A stretch of DNA of 64,000 nt from CAWUEZ02 sp963921355 (GCA_963921355.3 OZ001190.1:1612001-1676000); one strand, 5' to 3'. Counted from the first letter of the stretch, positions 36,989 to 46,014 are shown. Notes: generated by a model from the letters alone, not told the origin. Numbers and translations are program-made.

Positions 36989-37204
36989 GTGGATTTTTTC
37001 TCGATGGGCGGATACGCGGCCTATGTCTGGCCGTCCTACGGTGTTGCCGGCGTCATCCTGTTCTGGCTTCTCCTCGCCTCATGGCGGGCGGCGCGGGTCG
37101 GCGAAGCCGAGGTTGAACGGCTGCGCGCGCTCGGCGCGGACCCGCGGCGACGCGCGCCGCAATCCGGAAGCGATGGCCCCCCGGTCACGGGAGATCAGGT
37201 TTGA
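36989..37204 (+). CDS. ccmD: Heme exporter protein CcmD
   Basis: Short protein of 71 residues with one membrane helix, core motif FFSMGGYAAYVWPSYGVAGVILFWLLLASW. The start is placed at GTG 36989, which follows GGGGAG at nine bases; GTG 36932 or ATG 36938 would add 17-19 residues that no CcmD has. CcmD ties CcmE to CcmABC. The stop overlaps the ccmE start. Confidence 0.88.
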   Translation: MDFFSMGGYAAYVWPSYGVAGVILFWLLLASWRAARVGEAEVERLRALGADPRRRAPQSGSDGPPVTGDQV

Positions 37205-37659
37205 CCCGCAAGCAGCAACGCATCGCCCTCATCGTCGGCGGCCTCAGCTTCCTAGGGGTCGCCGCGGCCCTGGTGCTGACTGCGTTTGAAGACAGCGTGG
37301 TGTTCTTCTTCAGCCCGACGGAACTCCAGGCGAAACCGACCGATCCAGAGAGGCGGATCCGCGTCGGCGGTCTGGTCGAGGCCGGATCGGTTGCCCGCGG
37401 TCCCAGTGACGGCGAGGTTCGCTTCCGGGTCACCGACGGCAACAGCACACTCACGATCCGCTACATCGGCATTCTGCCGGACCTGTTCCGGGAGGGGCAG
37501 GGGATCGTCGCCCAGGGCCGTCTCGACGGTGCCGTGTTCGAGGCCGATGAGGTCCTGGCCAAGCACGACGAGAACTACATGCCGGCCGAGGTTGCCGACG
37601 CGCTCAAGAAGCAGGGGCATTGGAAGAATGGCGGTCCGGCCCCCGGAGGCGGGTCTTGA
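37201..37659 (+). CDS. ccmE: Cytochrome c-type biogenesis heme chaperone CcmE
   Basis: 152-residue membrane-tethered periplasmic chaperone. One N-terminal helix, an OB-fold body (RIRVGGLVEAGSV, VRFRVTDG), and the heme-binding LAKHDENYMP with His122 that forms the covalent heme link and Tyr126. The start is TTG 37201. The stop overlaps a TTG start of ccmF. Confidence 0.96.
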   Translation: MTRKQQRIALIVGGLSFLGVAAALVLTAFEDSVVFFFSPTELQAKPTDPERRIRVGGLVEAGSVARGPSDGEVRFRVTDGNSTLTIRYIGILPDLFREGQGIVAQGRLDGAVFEADEVLAKHDENYMPAEVADALKKQGHWKNGGPAPGGGS

Positions 37660-39635
37660 TCGTCGAACTCGGCCACCTGGCGCTGGCGGCGGCGCTGGTG
37701 ATCGCCGTGTTTCAGTCGAGTGTCCCGTTATACGGGGCCTGGCGCGGCGATTCCGGCCTCATGGCGACCGCCCGGCCGGCGGCCCTGGTGCAGTTCGGCG
37801 CCCTGATCATCTCATTCGGTGCCCTGACCCACGCCTTCGTGACGTCTGATTTCTCCGTCTCCAACGTGCTGGCCAACTCCCATTCGGCCAAACCGATGAT
37901 CTACAAGGTCTCAGGCGTCTGGGGGAACCACGAGGGCTCGATGCTGCTCTGGGTCCTGATCCTGGCGCTGTTCGGCGCGGCGGTGGCGGCCTTCGGCGCC
38001 AACCTGCCGGAAAGCCTGCGGGCGCGGACCCTGGCCATTCAGGGCCTGATCGGGGTCGGATTCCTGACCTTCATTCTGGCGACCTCCAACCCGTTCGACC
38101 GCGTGGTGCCGGCGCCGATCGACGGCCGCGGCCTCAATCCGCTGCTGCAGGATATCGGCCTCGCCCTGCATCCGCCGATGCTCTACCTCGGCTATGTAGG
38201 GCTCTCGACGACATTCTCCTTCGCGGTCGCGGCCCTGCTTGAAGGCAAGGTCGACCCGGCCTGGGCGCGCTGGGTCCGGCCCTGGACCCTGGCGGCGTGG
38301 ACGGCGCTGACCGCGGGCATCATGCTGGGCTCCGGCTGGGCGTATTACGAACTCGGCTGGGGCGGCTGGTGGTTCTGGGACCCGGTCGAGAACGCCAGCT
38401 TCATGCCGTGGCTGGCCGCCACCGCGCTGCTGCATTCCGCCATCGTGGTCGAGAAGCGGGATGCATTGAAGAGCTGGACCATTCTGCTGGCGCTGATCGC
38501 CTTCGCCCTGTCCCTGCTCGGCACCTTCCTGGTGCGCTCGGGTGTGCTGACCAGCGTCCACGCCTTTGCCGTCGACCCCGAGCGCGGGATGTTCATCCTT
38601 GTGCTGCTGGCCATCGCCATCGGCGGATCCTTCATTCTCTACGCCTGGCGGGCGCCGACCATGGAAGGCGGTGGGATCTTCCGGCCGATCAGCCGCGAGG
38701 GCGCGCTGGTCCTGAACAACGTGCTGATGGCCACAGCCACGGCGACGGTGCTGATCGGGACCCTGTATCCGCTCGCCCTGGAATCGGTGACCGGTGAGAA
38801 GGTCTCCGTCGGACCGCCGTTCTACGAGGCCACCTTCGTGCCGCTGATGATCCCGATGATCCTGGCGCTCGGCATCGGGCCCATGCTGGCCTGGAAGCGG
38901 GGGGATCTGGCCGACGCGCTCCACAATCTGTGGGCGGCGGCGATCGTCGCGCTTTCGCTCGGGCTGGCCCTGGCCTATATGCAAGGCGCCCCGGTGGCGG
39001 CGGCGATCGGCATGGGGCTCGCGGCCTGGCTGGCGATCGCGGTGATCAGCGAATGGGCCGACCGGATCAAGCTGTTCCGCATTCCGCTCGCCAATTCCTG
39101 GGCGCGCGCCACCGGGTTGCCCCGATCCGCCTACGGCATGTCGCTGGCCCATCTGGGTCTGGCCGTGTTCATCGTCGGCGCGGTCGGCGAAACCTTCTTC
39201 AGCCATGAGGTGGTGCGCTACGCCGACCGCGGTGAGCGGATCACGATCGCCGGCCGGACCCTGACCTTTGACGGGGTTGAGGACCGCATGGGGCCGAACT
39301 TCCGTGCCCAGGTCGGGACCTTCGTGCTGGAGGACGGCCGGCGGTTGGAATCCGAACGCCGGTTCTATCCGGCCGAGGGGCAGCAGACCACCGAAGCCGG
39401 GATCGTCGTCGGTTTCACGGGCGACCTTTACGCGGTGCTTGGCGAACCGGCACCCGATGGGCAGTGGACGGTGCGGGTTTACGTCAAGACTCTGGTGTCC
39501 TGGCTGTGGGGCGGTGCCGTGCTGATGACCCTTGGTGGCCTGGTGTCGCTGGCCGACCGCCGCCTGCGGGTCGGAGCGCCGGCGATCCGGCGGCGGCAGC
39601 CCCTGGGCTCCCAGGGTGCGGGTGGGGACGACTGA
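37656..39635 (+). CDS. ccmF: Cytochrome c heme lyase subunit CcmF
   Basis: 659-residue membrane protein that receives heme from CcmE and joins it to apocytochrome c. The WWD motif WGGWWFWDPVENASFMPWL, and GVWGNHEGSMLLWVLILALFGA and SVLTSVHAFAVDP-like GVLTSVHAFAVDP are present. Start chosen is TTG 37656, which gives the family N-terminus IVELGHLALAAALVIAVFQ and overlaps the ccmE stop in TTGA; TTG 37620 would add 12 non-family residues. Confidence 0.96.
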   Translation: MIVELGHLALAAALVIAVFQSSVPLYGAWRGDSGLMATARPAALVQFGALIISFGALTHAFVTSDFSVSNVLANSHSAKPMIYKVSGVWGNHEGSMLLWVLILALFGAAVAAFGANLPESLRARTLAIQGLIGVGFLTFILATSNPFDRVVPAPIDGRGLNPLLQDIGLALHPPMLYLGYVGLSTTFSFAVAALLEGKVDPAWARWVRPWTLAAWTALTAGIMLGSGWAYYELGWGGWWFWDPVENASFMPWLAATALLHSAIVVEKRDALKSWTILLALIAFALSLLGTFLVRSGVLTSVHAFAVDPERGMFILVLLAIAIGGSFILYAWRAPTMEGGGIFRPISREGALVLNNVLMATATATVLIGTLYPLALESVTGEKVSVGPPFYEATFVPLMIPMILALGIGPMLAWKRGDLADALHNLWAAAIVALSLGLALAYMQGAPVAAAIGMGLAAWLAIAVISEWADRIKLFRIPLANSWARATGLPRSAYGMSLAHLGLAVFIVGAVGETFFSHEVVRYADRGERITIAGRTLTFDGVEDRMGPNFRAQVGTFVLEDGRRLESERRFYPAEGQQTTEAGIVVGFTGDLYAVLGEPAPDGQWTVRVYVKTLVSWLWGGAVLMTLGGLVSLADRRLRVGAPAIRRRQPLGSQGAGGDD

Positions 39636-39639
39636 CGCT

Positions 39640-40173
39640 ATGAGACGCCTGCTCGCGGTCCTGCCGTTTCTGATCGCCGTCGCCCTGGTCGTCAGTCTCG
39701 CGTGGCCGATCATCCAGGGCCGTGACCCACAGGAGCTGCCCTCGGTTCTGTTGGACAAGCCGGTGCCCGAGTTCGACCTGCCCGGCCTCGCCCTCGGCGG
39801 TGCCGGGCTCGCCACCGCCGAGCTTCCCAACAAGCCGCACCTCATCAACATCTTCGCCTCCTGGTGCGCGCCCTGCCGCGCCGAGATTCCGCGCCTTCAG
39901 GCGCTGGCGGCGGATGGGGTGACGGTCCTCGGCATCGCCTACAAGGACCGGCCCGAAGACACCCAGCGGTTCCTGGATTCCCTCGGCAATCCCTATGGCC
40001 GGATCGGTGTCGATCGTGACGGGCGGATCGGGATCGAACTGGGGGTCTATGGTGTGCCGGAAACCTATGTGGTCGACGCCCAAGGGATCATCCGCCATCG
40101 CCATGTCGGGGAGGTCACCGACCGGGTCGCCAAGCGCACCCTGGTTCCCCTGTTGCGGGAGTTGTCGCCGTGA
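39640..40173 (+). CDS. ccmG: Thiol:disulfide interchange protein CcmG (DsbE)
   Basis: 177-residue membrane-anchored thioredoxin that keeps apocytochrome c cysteines reduced. One N-terminal helix, then LPNKPHLINIFASWCAPCRAE with Cys76 and Cys79, and VYGVPETYVVDAQG with the cis-proline. It starts with ATG 39640, four bases after ccmF, and its stop overlaps ccmH. Confidence 0.96.
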   Translation: MRRLLAVLPFLIAVALVVSLAWPIIQGRDPQELPSVLLDKPVPEFDLPGLALGGAGLATAELPNKPHLINIFASWCAPCRAEIPRLQALAADGVTVLGIAYKDRPEDTQRFLDSLGNPYGRIGVDRDGRIGIELGVYGVPETYVVDAQGIIRHRHVGEVTDRVAKRTLVPLLRELSP

Positions 40174-40655
40174 TCCGAATGATCTTGCTGGCGGGACTGA
40201 TCCTCGTGGCGGGACCGGCGGCGGCGGTGCAGCCGGACGAGGTGTTGAGTGATCCGGGACTCGAGCAGCGGGCGCGTTCGCTCAGCGCCGGCGTGCGCTG
40301 CCTGGTCTGTCAGAACCAGTCGATTGACGACAGCAATGCCGAACTGGCCCGCGACCTGCGGCTGGTGGTTCGCGAGCGGCTGGTGGCGGGCGACAGCGAC
40401 CAGCAGGTCCTCGACTTCCTGGTGGCCCGCTACGGCGCGTTTGTGCTGCTGGAGCCGCCAAAGACCCCCAGCACCTGGCTGTTGTGGTACGGGCCGCTGA
40501 TCCTTCTCGGCCTTGGCGGGGTGGCGGCGGTGACGCTGTTTCTGCGGCGCCGCCCGACAGCCGCGCCGGCCCCGCTGACCGACGCGGAACGCGCGCGCCT
40601 CGACGCCCTGTTGGATGACGATGGCACGGACGACAACGCGGGACGGTCGGCGTGA
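40170..40655 (+). CDS. ccmH: Cytochrome c-type biogenesis protein CcmH
   Basis: 161 residues: signal peptide ending AAA, the thiol motif VRCLVCQNQSIDDSNAELARDLR with Cys44 and Cys47, and one C-terminal helix (LLWYGPLILLGLGGVAAVTLFL). It reduces the haem-binding cysteines with CcmG. The GTG start overlaps ccmG and the stop overlaps ccmI. Confidence 0.96.
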   Translation: MIRMILLAGLILVAGPAAAVQPDEVLSDPGLEQRARSLSAGVRCLVCQNQSIDDSNAELARDLRLVVRERLVAGDSDQQVLDFLVARYGAFVLLEPPKTPSTWLLWYGPLILLGLGGVAAVTLFLRRRPTAAPAPLTDAERARLDALLDDDGTDDNAGRSA

Positions 40656-42064
40656 TCTTCTGGACCATCGCCGGTATCTTGGGCCTGGCCGCCGTGGTGG
40701 CGATCGTGGCGCCGCTGACCCGTGGGTCCCGCAAGGCGGCCGACCGGGGCGAACACGAACTGGCGGTGCTCAAGGACCAACTCGCTGAAATCGAGCGCGA
40801 CCGCTCGGCTCTGCGCCTGGCCGATGCCGAAGCCGACGCGGCCAGGCTGGAGGTTGAGCGCCGGATCCTGGCCCAGGTCGACCGGGTCGCCGAACGCAGC
40901 GACCGGGCCCGCGACGACGTTCGCATACGCCGGTTTCTGGCCGCCGCGGTGGTCATCGTCGGCCTGCCTGCCGGGACCCTCGCGCTGTATCTCGTGGCCG
41001 GCAGCCCCGGTCTCCCGGATCAGCCGCTTGCCGCCCGATCCGAGGAACGCGCCCGCATGGCCGAGATTGCCGAGCGCCGCCAGGGTCTGGTCGAAATGGT
41101 CGAGGGCCTGGAACGGCGGCTGGCCGACCAGCCGGACGATGTTGATGGTTGGAAGCTGCTCGGCCGGACCCGGTTGACCCTGGAAGATCCCGAGATGGCG
41201 GTGCTGGCCTTCGCGCGGGCGGCCGAGATCGGCGGCGACGCGGAAGCCTATGCGGAGCTGGGTGAAGCCTTGGTGCGGCGTGATCGCGGGGCCGTCACCC
41301 TCGAAGCCCGCAACGCCTTCCAGGCGGCGCTTGACCGGGCGCCCGGCGACCCGCGGGCCCGGTACTATCTCGGCCTGGCGGATCTGCAGGGCGGGGAGGA
41401 CGAAGCCGGTCTTCGGACCTGGCTGGCGCTGGAGGCCGACACGCCCGCCGACGCGCCGTGGCGAGCGACCCTCCAGGCCCGGATCGCCGAGGCGGCGGCG
41501 GAAACCGGAATCGATGTCGCCGCCTTGCGCGAGGAGATGGGGGTGCGCCGACCGACCGCCTCGGGACCGCGCGGTCCGAGCGAGGCGGACGTGGCAGCGG
41601 CCCGCGATATGCCGGCCGACGACCGGCTCGCCATGATCCGCGGCATGGTCGAGGAGCTGGAAGCGCGCCTGCAGGAAGATCCGAGCGACGTCGAAGGCTG
41701 GTCGCGTCTCGGGCGGTCCTGGGGGGTCCTGGGCGATCCGGAGAAGTCGCTGGCGGCCTACCGCGAGGCGGCCGAGCGCGCGCCGGACCGGGTCGATGTG
41801 CTGCTGGACTATGCGCGCGCGCTGTTCCCGCCCGGCACCGACGACCGGGTCATGCCCGATGCGTTCATCGACGTGATCGCCAAGGTTCGGGCGTTGGACC
41901 CGAACAACGGGGAAGGCCTGTTCTTTGGCGGCGTTATTGCCCTGCATGAGGGCGATACGGCGACCGCCCGGGCGCTCTGGGGGCAGCTTATCACCACATT
42001 GCCCGCCGACTCCCCGGTCCGCGCCGCCCTCGAACAACGCCTGGCGACCCTCGACGAAGGGTGA
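40652..42064 (+). CDS. ccmI: Cytochrome c maturation factor CcmI
   Basis: 470-residue protein with an N-terminal helix, a second helix near residue 95 (FLAAAVVIVGLPAGTLALYLV) and a long C-terminal TPR domain with units such as WKLLGRTRLTLEDPEMAVLAFARAAEI and WSRLGRSWGVLGDPEKSLAAYREAAE. It holds apocytochrome c for the CcmFH lyase. Last gene of the ccm operon. Confidence 0.93.
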   Translation: MIFWTIAGILGLAAVVAIVAPLTRGSRKAADRGEHELAVLKDQLAEIERDRSALRLADAEADAARLEVERRILAQVDRVAERSDRARDDVRIRRFLAAAVVIVGLPAGTLALYLVAGSPGLPDQPLAARSEERARMAEIAERRQGLVEMVEGLERRLADQPDDVDGWKLLGRTRLTLEDPEMAVLAFARAAEIGGDAEAYAELGEALVRRDRGAVTLEARNAFQAALDRAPGDPRARYYLGLADLQGGEDEAGLRTWLALEADTPADAPWRATLQARIAEAAAETGIDVAALREEMGVRRPTASGPRGPSEADVAAARDMPADDRLAMIRGMVEELEARLQEDPSDVEGWSRLGRSWGVLGDPEKSLAAYREAAERAPDRVDVLLDYARALFPPGTDDRVMPDAFIDVIAKVRALDPNNGEGLFFGGVIALHEGDTATARALWGQLITTLPADSPVRAALEQRLATLDEG

Positions 42065-42075
42065 TCTCGCGGGGA

Positions 42076-42155
42076 GGTCCCGGCCGTCGCCACACTCCAC
42101 CGGGATGACGCCTATCGCCCGTCATCCCGGTTCGGCGCCAGCCGAGACCGGGACC
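42076..42155. repeat. Palindromic intergenic repeat, family 2, copy 3
   Basis: GGTCCCGG at 42076 to CCGGGACC ending 42155. Inside, CCGGGATGACG and CGTCATCCCGG form a perfect 11-bp inverted repeat, as at 25048. It separates ccmI from the ABC transporter operon. Confidence 0.85.
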
Positions 42156-42236
42156 CCAATTCGCTTGCCGGTTTGACCGAGGTCGTTATGCTGCGGCTTA
42201 CGTCTTTGTTGCGCTGCACAGTTGAGTTCCGGGCCG

Positions 42237-43073
42237 ATGGTTGCCGCTGTCGAATCCGTTCCTGGCTCCGCCGCAACCCCGATGCTGGATGTGCGGGATC
42301 TGCACAAACGGTTCGGGGCGCTTGAGGTCCTGAAAGGCGTATCGATCTCGACCGAGAACGCCAACGTGATCTCGATGATCGGGGCGTCCGGGTCGGGCAA
42401 GTCGACCTTCCTGCGCTGCATCAATCTGCTGGAGATCCCGGACGCCGGCGAGGTTCGCGTCGATGGCGAGCTGATCCGCATGGTCGCGACCCGGACCGGC
42501 GGCTTGAAGCCGGCCGACATGAAGCAGGTCGACCGCATCCGCTCGCGCCTGGCGATGGTGTTCCAGAGCTTCAACCTGTGGACCCACATGACCGTGCTCG
42601 AGAACGTGATCGAGGCGCCGGTCCACGTTCTCGGCGTGCCGAAGGCCGAGGCGATCGAGCAGGGCGAGGCGATCGAGCAGGGCGAGGCGCTGTTGAACAA
42701 GGTCGGCATCCACGACAAGCGCGACCAGTACCCGGCCCATCTGTCCGGCGGTCAGCAGCAGCGTTGCGCGATCGCCCGGGCGCTGGCGATGAACCCCCGG
42801 GTGATGCTGTTTGACGAGCCGACCTCGGCGCTGGACCCGGAACTGGTCGGCGAGGTCTTGCGGGTGATGCGCAACCTCGCCGAAGAGGGCCGCACCATGG
42901 TGATCGTCACCCATGAGATGCGGTTTGCGCGCGAAGTGTCGGACGAGGTGGTGTTCCTGCACGAGGGCCGGATCGAGGAGCAGGGCCCGCCGGCCCAGGT
43001 CTTCGGCGCCCCGAGGTCGGACCGCTGCCGTCAATTCCTTGCGACCACCGAAGGGGCCGGCGCAGGGCGATAG
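42237..43073 (+). CDS. Polar amino acid ABC transporter ATP-binding protein
   Basis: ATPase of the HisP/OccP type, 278 residues from ATG 42237 (a TTG lies five codons earlier). Walker A IGASGSGKSTFLRCIN, signature LSGGQQQRCAIARAL, Walker B VMLFDEPTSALDP and switch histidine IVTHEM are intact. In the helical domain an 18-base unit (GAGGCGATCGAGCAGGGC) is repeated exactly at 42649-42666 and 42667-42684, giving AEAIEQGEAIEQGEA; the frame is kept. First gene of ATPase, binding protein, permease, permease. Confidence 0.93.
   Translation: MVAAVESVPGSAATPMLDVRDLHKRFGALEVLKGVSISTENANVISMIGASGSGKSTFLRCINLLEIPDAGEVRVDGELIRMVATRTGGLKPADMKQVDRIRSRLAMVFQSFNLWTHMTVLENVIEAPVHVLGVPKAEAIEQGEAIEQGEALLNKVGIHDKRDQYPAHLSGGQQQRCAIARALAMNPRVMLFDEPTSALDPELVGEVLRVMRNLAEEGRTMVIVTHEMRFAREVSDEVVFLHEGRIEEQGPPAQVFGAPRSDRCRQFLATTEGAGAGR
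42649..42684 (+). repeat. Perfect 18-base tandem duplication inside the ATPase gene
   Basis: Two identical copies of GAGGCGATCGAGCAGGGC. It keeps the reading frame and doubles EAIEQG. It looks recent, as the two units do not differ. Confidence 0.9.
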
Positions 43074-43079
43074 GGGGCT

Positions 43080-43099
43080 CGTCCGGCAACGACCGGACG
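43080..43099 (+). other. Hairpin between ATPase and binding protein genes
   Basis: CGTCCGG (43080-43086), six-base loop, CCGGACG (43093-43099), with further partial pairing outside. It lies just after the ATPase stop and 30 bases before the binding protein start. Such hairpins often protect the mRNA of the highly made binding protein; no T run is present, so it is not a terminator. Confidence 0.5.
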
Positions 43100-43128
43100 G
43101 GCGAGTGTCAGTGAACGGAGGACTTCAC

Positions 43129-43986
43129 ATGCGGAAGACAACGACTGTCCTGGCGGCGGCGCTTCTGGCCGTCGCGTTCGGCGCGCCGGCATCGGCGGCC
43201 GACTGGAAAGAAGGATCCAAGGTCCGGATCGCGACCGAGGATGCCTACGCGCCCTGGAACTACACGGACTCGTTCGGCAAGCTCGTCGGCTTCGAGCTCG
43301 ATCTGGCCGAAGACCTCTGCGCGCGCATGAAGGTCGATTGCGAGATCGTCCAGCAGGCCTGGGAAGGCATCATTCCGGCCCTCCAGGCCGGCAAGTACGA
43401 CGCCATCATGGCCGGCATGTCGATCACCGCGAAGCGAATGGAGGTCATCACCTTCTCGCGGTCCTACGCCGCCACCCCGGCAGTCTTCGTCGTCAAGTCC
43501 GACGGGCCGTTCGCCGGCTTCACGGCCGATGTCGACGCGGTCACGATGAGCGACCTGGACGCTGGCGAGAAGGCGGCGATCGCCAAGGTGAAGGAGACTT
43601 TCGCCGGCAAGACCGTCGGCGTGCAGATCGCCACCACCCACGAGAACTTCCTGAACGAGTTCGTCGCCGGCGATGTGACGGTGAAGACCTACGACACCCA
43701 GGAGAACCTCGACCTCGATCTGCAGGCGGGCCGGGTCGATGCGGCGCTGGCCGCCATGTCCTACTGGAAGCCGCTGCTCGAGAAGGACCAGGGCAAAGGG
43801 CTTGAGATGGTCGGCCCCGGTTTCACCGGCGGTCCGTTCGGCAACGGTGTCGGTGCCGGCATCCGCCAGGACGATCAGGCGCTGGCCGACATGTTCACGA
43901 CGGCCATCAACGCCGCGATCGCCGACGGCACGGTCAGCAAACTGGCCGTCGAGCATTTCGGCTTCGACGCTTCGGCGAAGGACTGA
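43129..43986 (+). CDS. Polar amino acid ABC transporter substrate-binding protein
   Basis: 285-residue periplasmic binding protein of the SBP_bac_3 family. Signal peptide MRKTTTVLAAALLAVAFGAPASA ahead of ADWKEG (given in two parts: basic start, then hydrophobic core), ligand-site segments IATEDAYAPWNYTDSFGKLVGFELDL, GKYDAIMAGMSIT and TKTVGVQIATTHENF-like KTVGVQIATTHENFL. Such proteins bind basic or polar amino acids or opines. Ribosome site CGGAGG lies eight bases upstream. Confidence 0.92.
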   Translation: MRKTTTVLAAALLAVAFGAPASAADWKEGSKVRIATEDAYAPWNYTDSFGKLVGFELDLAEDLCARMKVDCEIVQQAWEGIIPALQAGKYDAIMAGMSITAKRMEVITFSRSYAATPAVFVVKSDGPFAGFTADVDAVTMSDLDAGEKAAIAKVKETFAGKTVGVQIATTHENFLNEFVAGDVTVKTYDTQENLDLDLQAGRVDAALAAMSYWKPLLEKDQGKGLEMVGPGFTGGPFGNGVGAGIRQDDQALADMFTTAINAAIADGTVSKLAVEHFGFDASAKD

Positions 43987-44057
43987 TCGCGGGCCAGAGA
44001 CCGAGGACGGCCACGGGTCGTCCCCATCCATTTTGACTTGAGGGGGGACTGCCGCCG

Positions 44058-44771
44058 ATGCCCGAATGGGTGAGTCTGCTTGCCTGGGGTGACGCGGGCT
44101 GGGCTGATGAGATGGCACGCGGTGCCATGATGACGCTGCTGGTCGCGGTCATCGCTTTCCTGCTGGGGATTGTCATCGGCGTCGGCGGTGCGGCGATCAA
44201 GCTGTCCCGGACCCCGTTCGTTCCGTTCGTCGGCGACGTCTACACGACGGTCATCCGCGGCGTGCCGGATCTGATCACCATCTACATCATCTTCTTCGGG
44301 GGCGGGCAGGCCGCCATGGCGGTCGCCCGGCTGTTCGGCTACGGCGACTACATCGAATTCAATGCGTTCACGACCGGGGTGATCGCACTCGGCATCATCT
44401 CGGGCGCCTATTCGACTGAAGTGATCCGCGGGGCGGTCATGGCGGTGCCGAAGGGCCAGATCGAAGCCGCCAAGGCCTGCGGGATGAGCCGCTGGACCCG
44501 GTTCCGGCGGATACTGGTCCCGCAGGTGGCGCGCTACGCGCTGCCGGGCCTGGGCAATGTCTGGCAGCTCACGCTCAAGGACACATCTTTGATCTCGGTC
44601 GTTGGCCTCGTGGAGATCATGCGTCAGGCCTTCGTTGCCTCCGGGTCGACCAAAGAGCCGTTCGTCTTCTTCGTGACCGCCGCGATCCTGTACCTGGCGC
44701 TGACCTCGCTCTCCAATAAGGCGTTCGACGGGGCGGAAGTCTGGGCCAATCGCGGTGTGCGGAGGGTCTGA
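44058..44771 (+). CDS. Polar amino acid ABC transporter permease 1
   Basis: 237 residues with five or so membrane helices and the coupling loop VPKGQIEAAKACGMSRWTRFRRILVPQ, the EAA motif that meets the ATPase. It is of the HisQ/OccQ type. It is intact, unlike the next permease. The start ATG 44058 lies 71 bases after the binding protein gene. Confidence 0.93.
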   Translation: MPEWVSLLAWGDAGWADEMARGAMMTLLVAVIAFLLGIVIGVGGAAIKLSRTPFVPFVGDVYTTVIRGVPDLITIYIIFFGGGQAAMAVARLFGYGDYIEFNAFTTGVIALGIISGAYSTEVIRGAVMAVPKGQIEAAKACGMSRWTRFRRILVPQVARYALPGLGNVWQLTLKDTSLISVVGLVEIMRQAFVASGSTKEPFVFFVTAAILYLALTSLSNKAFDGAEVWANRGVRRV

Positions 44772-44774
44772 ACG

Positions 44775-45509
44775 GTGATCGAGATCTTCGAAGACCCGCA
44801 GAACACCTGGGAGTTGGTGGCCAACGGCCTGCCCTGGACCTTGACTCTTGCCGCCAGCTCACTGGCGCTCGGCTTCGTGTTGGCGGTCGGACTGGCCCTG
44901 CTGCGTCTCTCTTCCTGGCGACCGGTCTCGCTCGCGGCCTACAGCTATGTCTACTTCTTCCGCTCGACGCCGCTGCTGGTGCAGATCTTCCTGGTCTACT
45001 ACGGCCTCGGTCAGTTCGAAGCGGTGCGCGACAGCATCTTCTGGCCGATCCTGCGGGAGGCCCATTGGTGCGCCATCCTGGCGCTGACCCTGAACACGAC
45101 GGCCTATACGTCCGAGATCATCCGTGGCGGGCTGCAATCGGTGCCCTGGTGACAGATCGAGGCGGCCAAGGCCAGCGGCTTGGGCACTATGCTGCGGTTC
45201 CGCCGCGTGATTTTCCCGTTGGCGATTCGTCAGGCCTTGCCCGGGTACGGCAACGAGATCGTGCTGATGATCAAGTCGACCTCGCTGGCCAGCACGATCA
45301 CGATTCTCGATATGACCCTGATCGCCCGCAAGGAGACCGCGGCGACATTCACCATCGAACCATTGTTTGTCGCTGGCGCGATCTACCTGGTGATCAACTT
45401 CGTCGCGACCCGGGCCGTGGCCTGGATAGAGCATCGCGTGACTCCGGAACTCCGCGAGGCCCGGATCACCCAATCGCTGCCCGACCAAGAGCTGGCGCGT
45501 GCCCGTTGA
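44775..45509 (+). pseudogene. Polar amino acid ABC transporter permease 2, interrupted by in-frame TGA
   Basis: HisM/OccM-type permease of 244 codons with one stop inside. Codons 1-125 give the N-terminal helices and end SVPW; codon 126 (45150-45152) is TGA; the frame goes on with QIEAAKASGLGTMLRFRRVIFPLAIRQALPG to a normal end. The TGA falls in the EAA loop just before QIEAA. The sister permease has GQIEAAKA at this place, so a GGA to TGA change is the simplest cause. The truncated product lacks the EAA loop and the last helices. GTG start 44775; the end overlaps the GNAT gene by 11 bases. Could be real decay, readthrough or a sequencing error. Confidence 0.88.
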
Positions 45510-46014
45510 GCTGGCCCCGTTTCCGCCGGACCAGGTTGATCTGCTGGAGACCTGGCTCGCGGCACCGCATGTCCAGCGCTGGTGGAAGCCGCACTGGACC
45601 GCGCCAGTGGTCGCGGCGTTTCGAAATGGCGAACCGCTTCCCGATTGGCTGCGGGCCTTGCGGATCGACCTCGATGGCCGGCCGATCGGCTATGCCCATG
45701 ACTACGATGCGCTGTCGGACGGCGATGTCTGGCGGGATGTGGACGGGGTCGGGCCCGGAACCCGCGGGCTCGACCTGCTGATCGGCGAGGCGGATGTCGT
45801 GAACCGCAAGGTCGGGCGCGAGGTCATCCGCCACCTGACCGCGCGGCTCTTCGCCGACGCCGGCTGCGATCGGGTGGTGGTCGATCCGCACCCCGACCAC
45901 TGGGGCGCGATCATCGCCTTCAAGAAGGCGGGATACCGGGAAAAGGGCCGACGGATGTTCCCCTCCGGGCTGGTCATGGTTCTCAGCGCGGCGCGTGCCG
46001 TCTGGAAAGCTTGA
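45499..46014 (+). CDS. GNAT family acetyltransferase
   Basis: 171 residues of the RimJ/AacA4-like group. Visible segments are LLETWLAAPHVQRWWKP, a Leu/Ile-rich strand RGLDLLIGEADVVNRKVGREVI, where the acetyl-CoA loop is expected, and VDPHPDHWGAIIAFKKAGYREKGRR, typical of the C-terminal half. The acceptor is unknown; resemblance is to aminoglycoside 6'-acetyltransferases and siderophore acylases. Start GTG 45499, inside the end of the permease gene. Confidence 0.82.
   Translation: MPVELAPFPPDQVDLLETWLAAPHVQRWWKPHWTAPVVAAFRNGEPLPDWLRALRIDLDGRPIGYAHDYDALSDGDVWRDVDGVGPGTRGLDLLIGEADVVNRKVGREVIRHLTARLFADAGCDRVVVDPHPDHWGAIIAFKKAGYREKGRRMFPSGLVMVLSAARAVWKA

Noticed and set aside
43987..44057. Terminator between the binding protein and permease genes
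   Set aside because: A short GGACG/CGTCC stem is followed by a T-poor stretch with only one TTTT some bases later; too weak to call.
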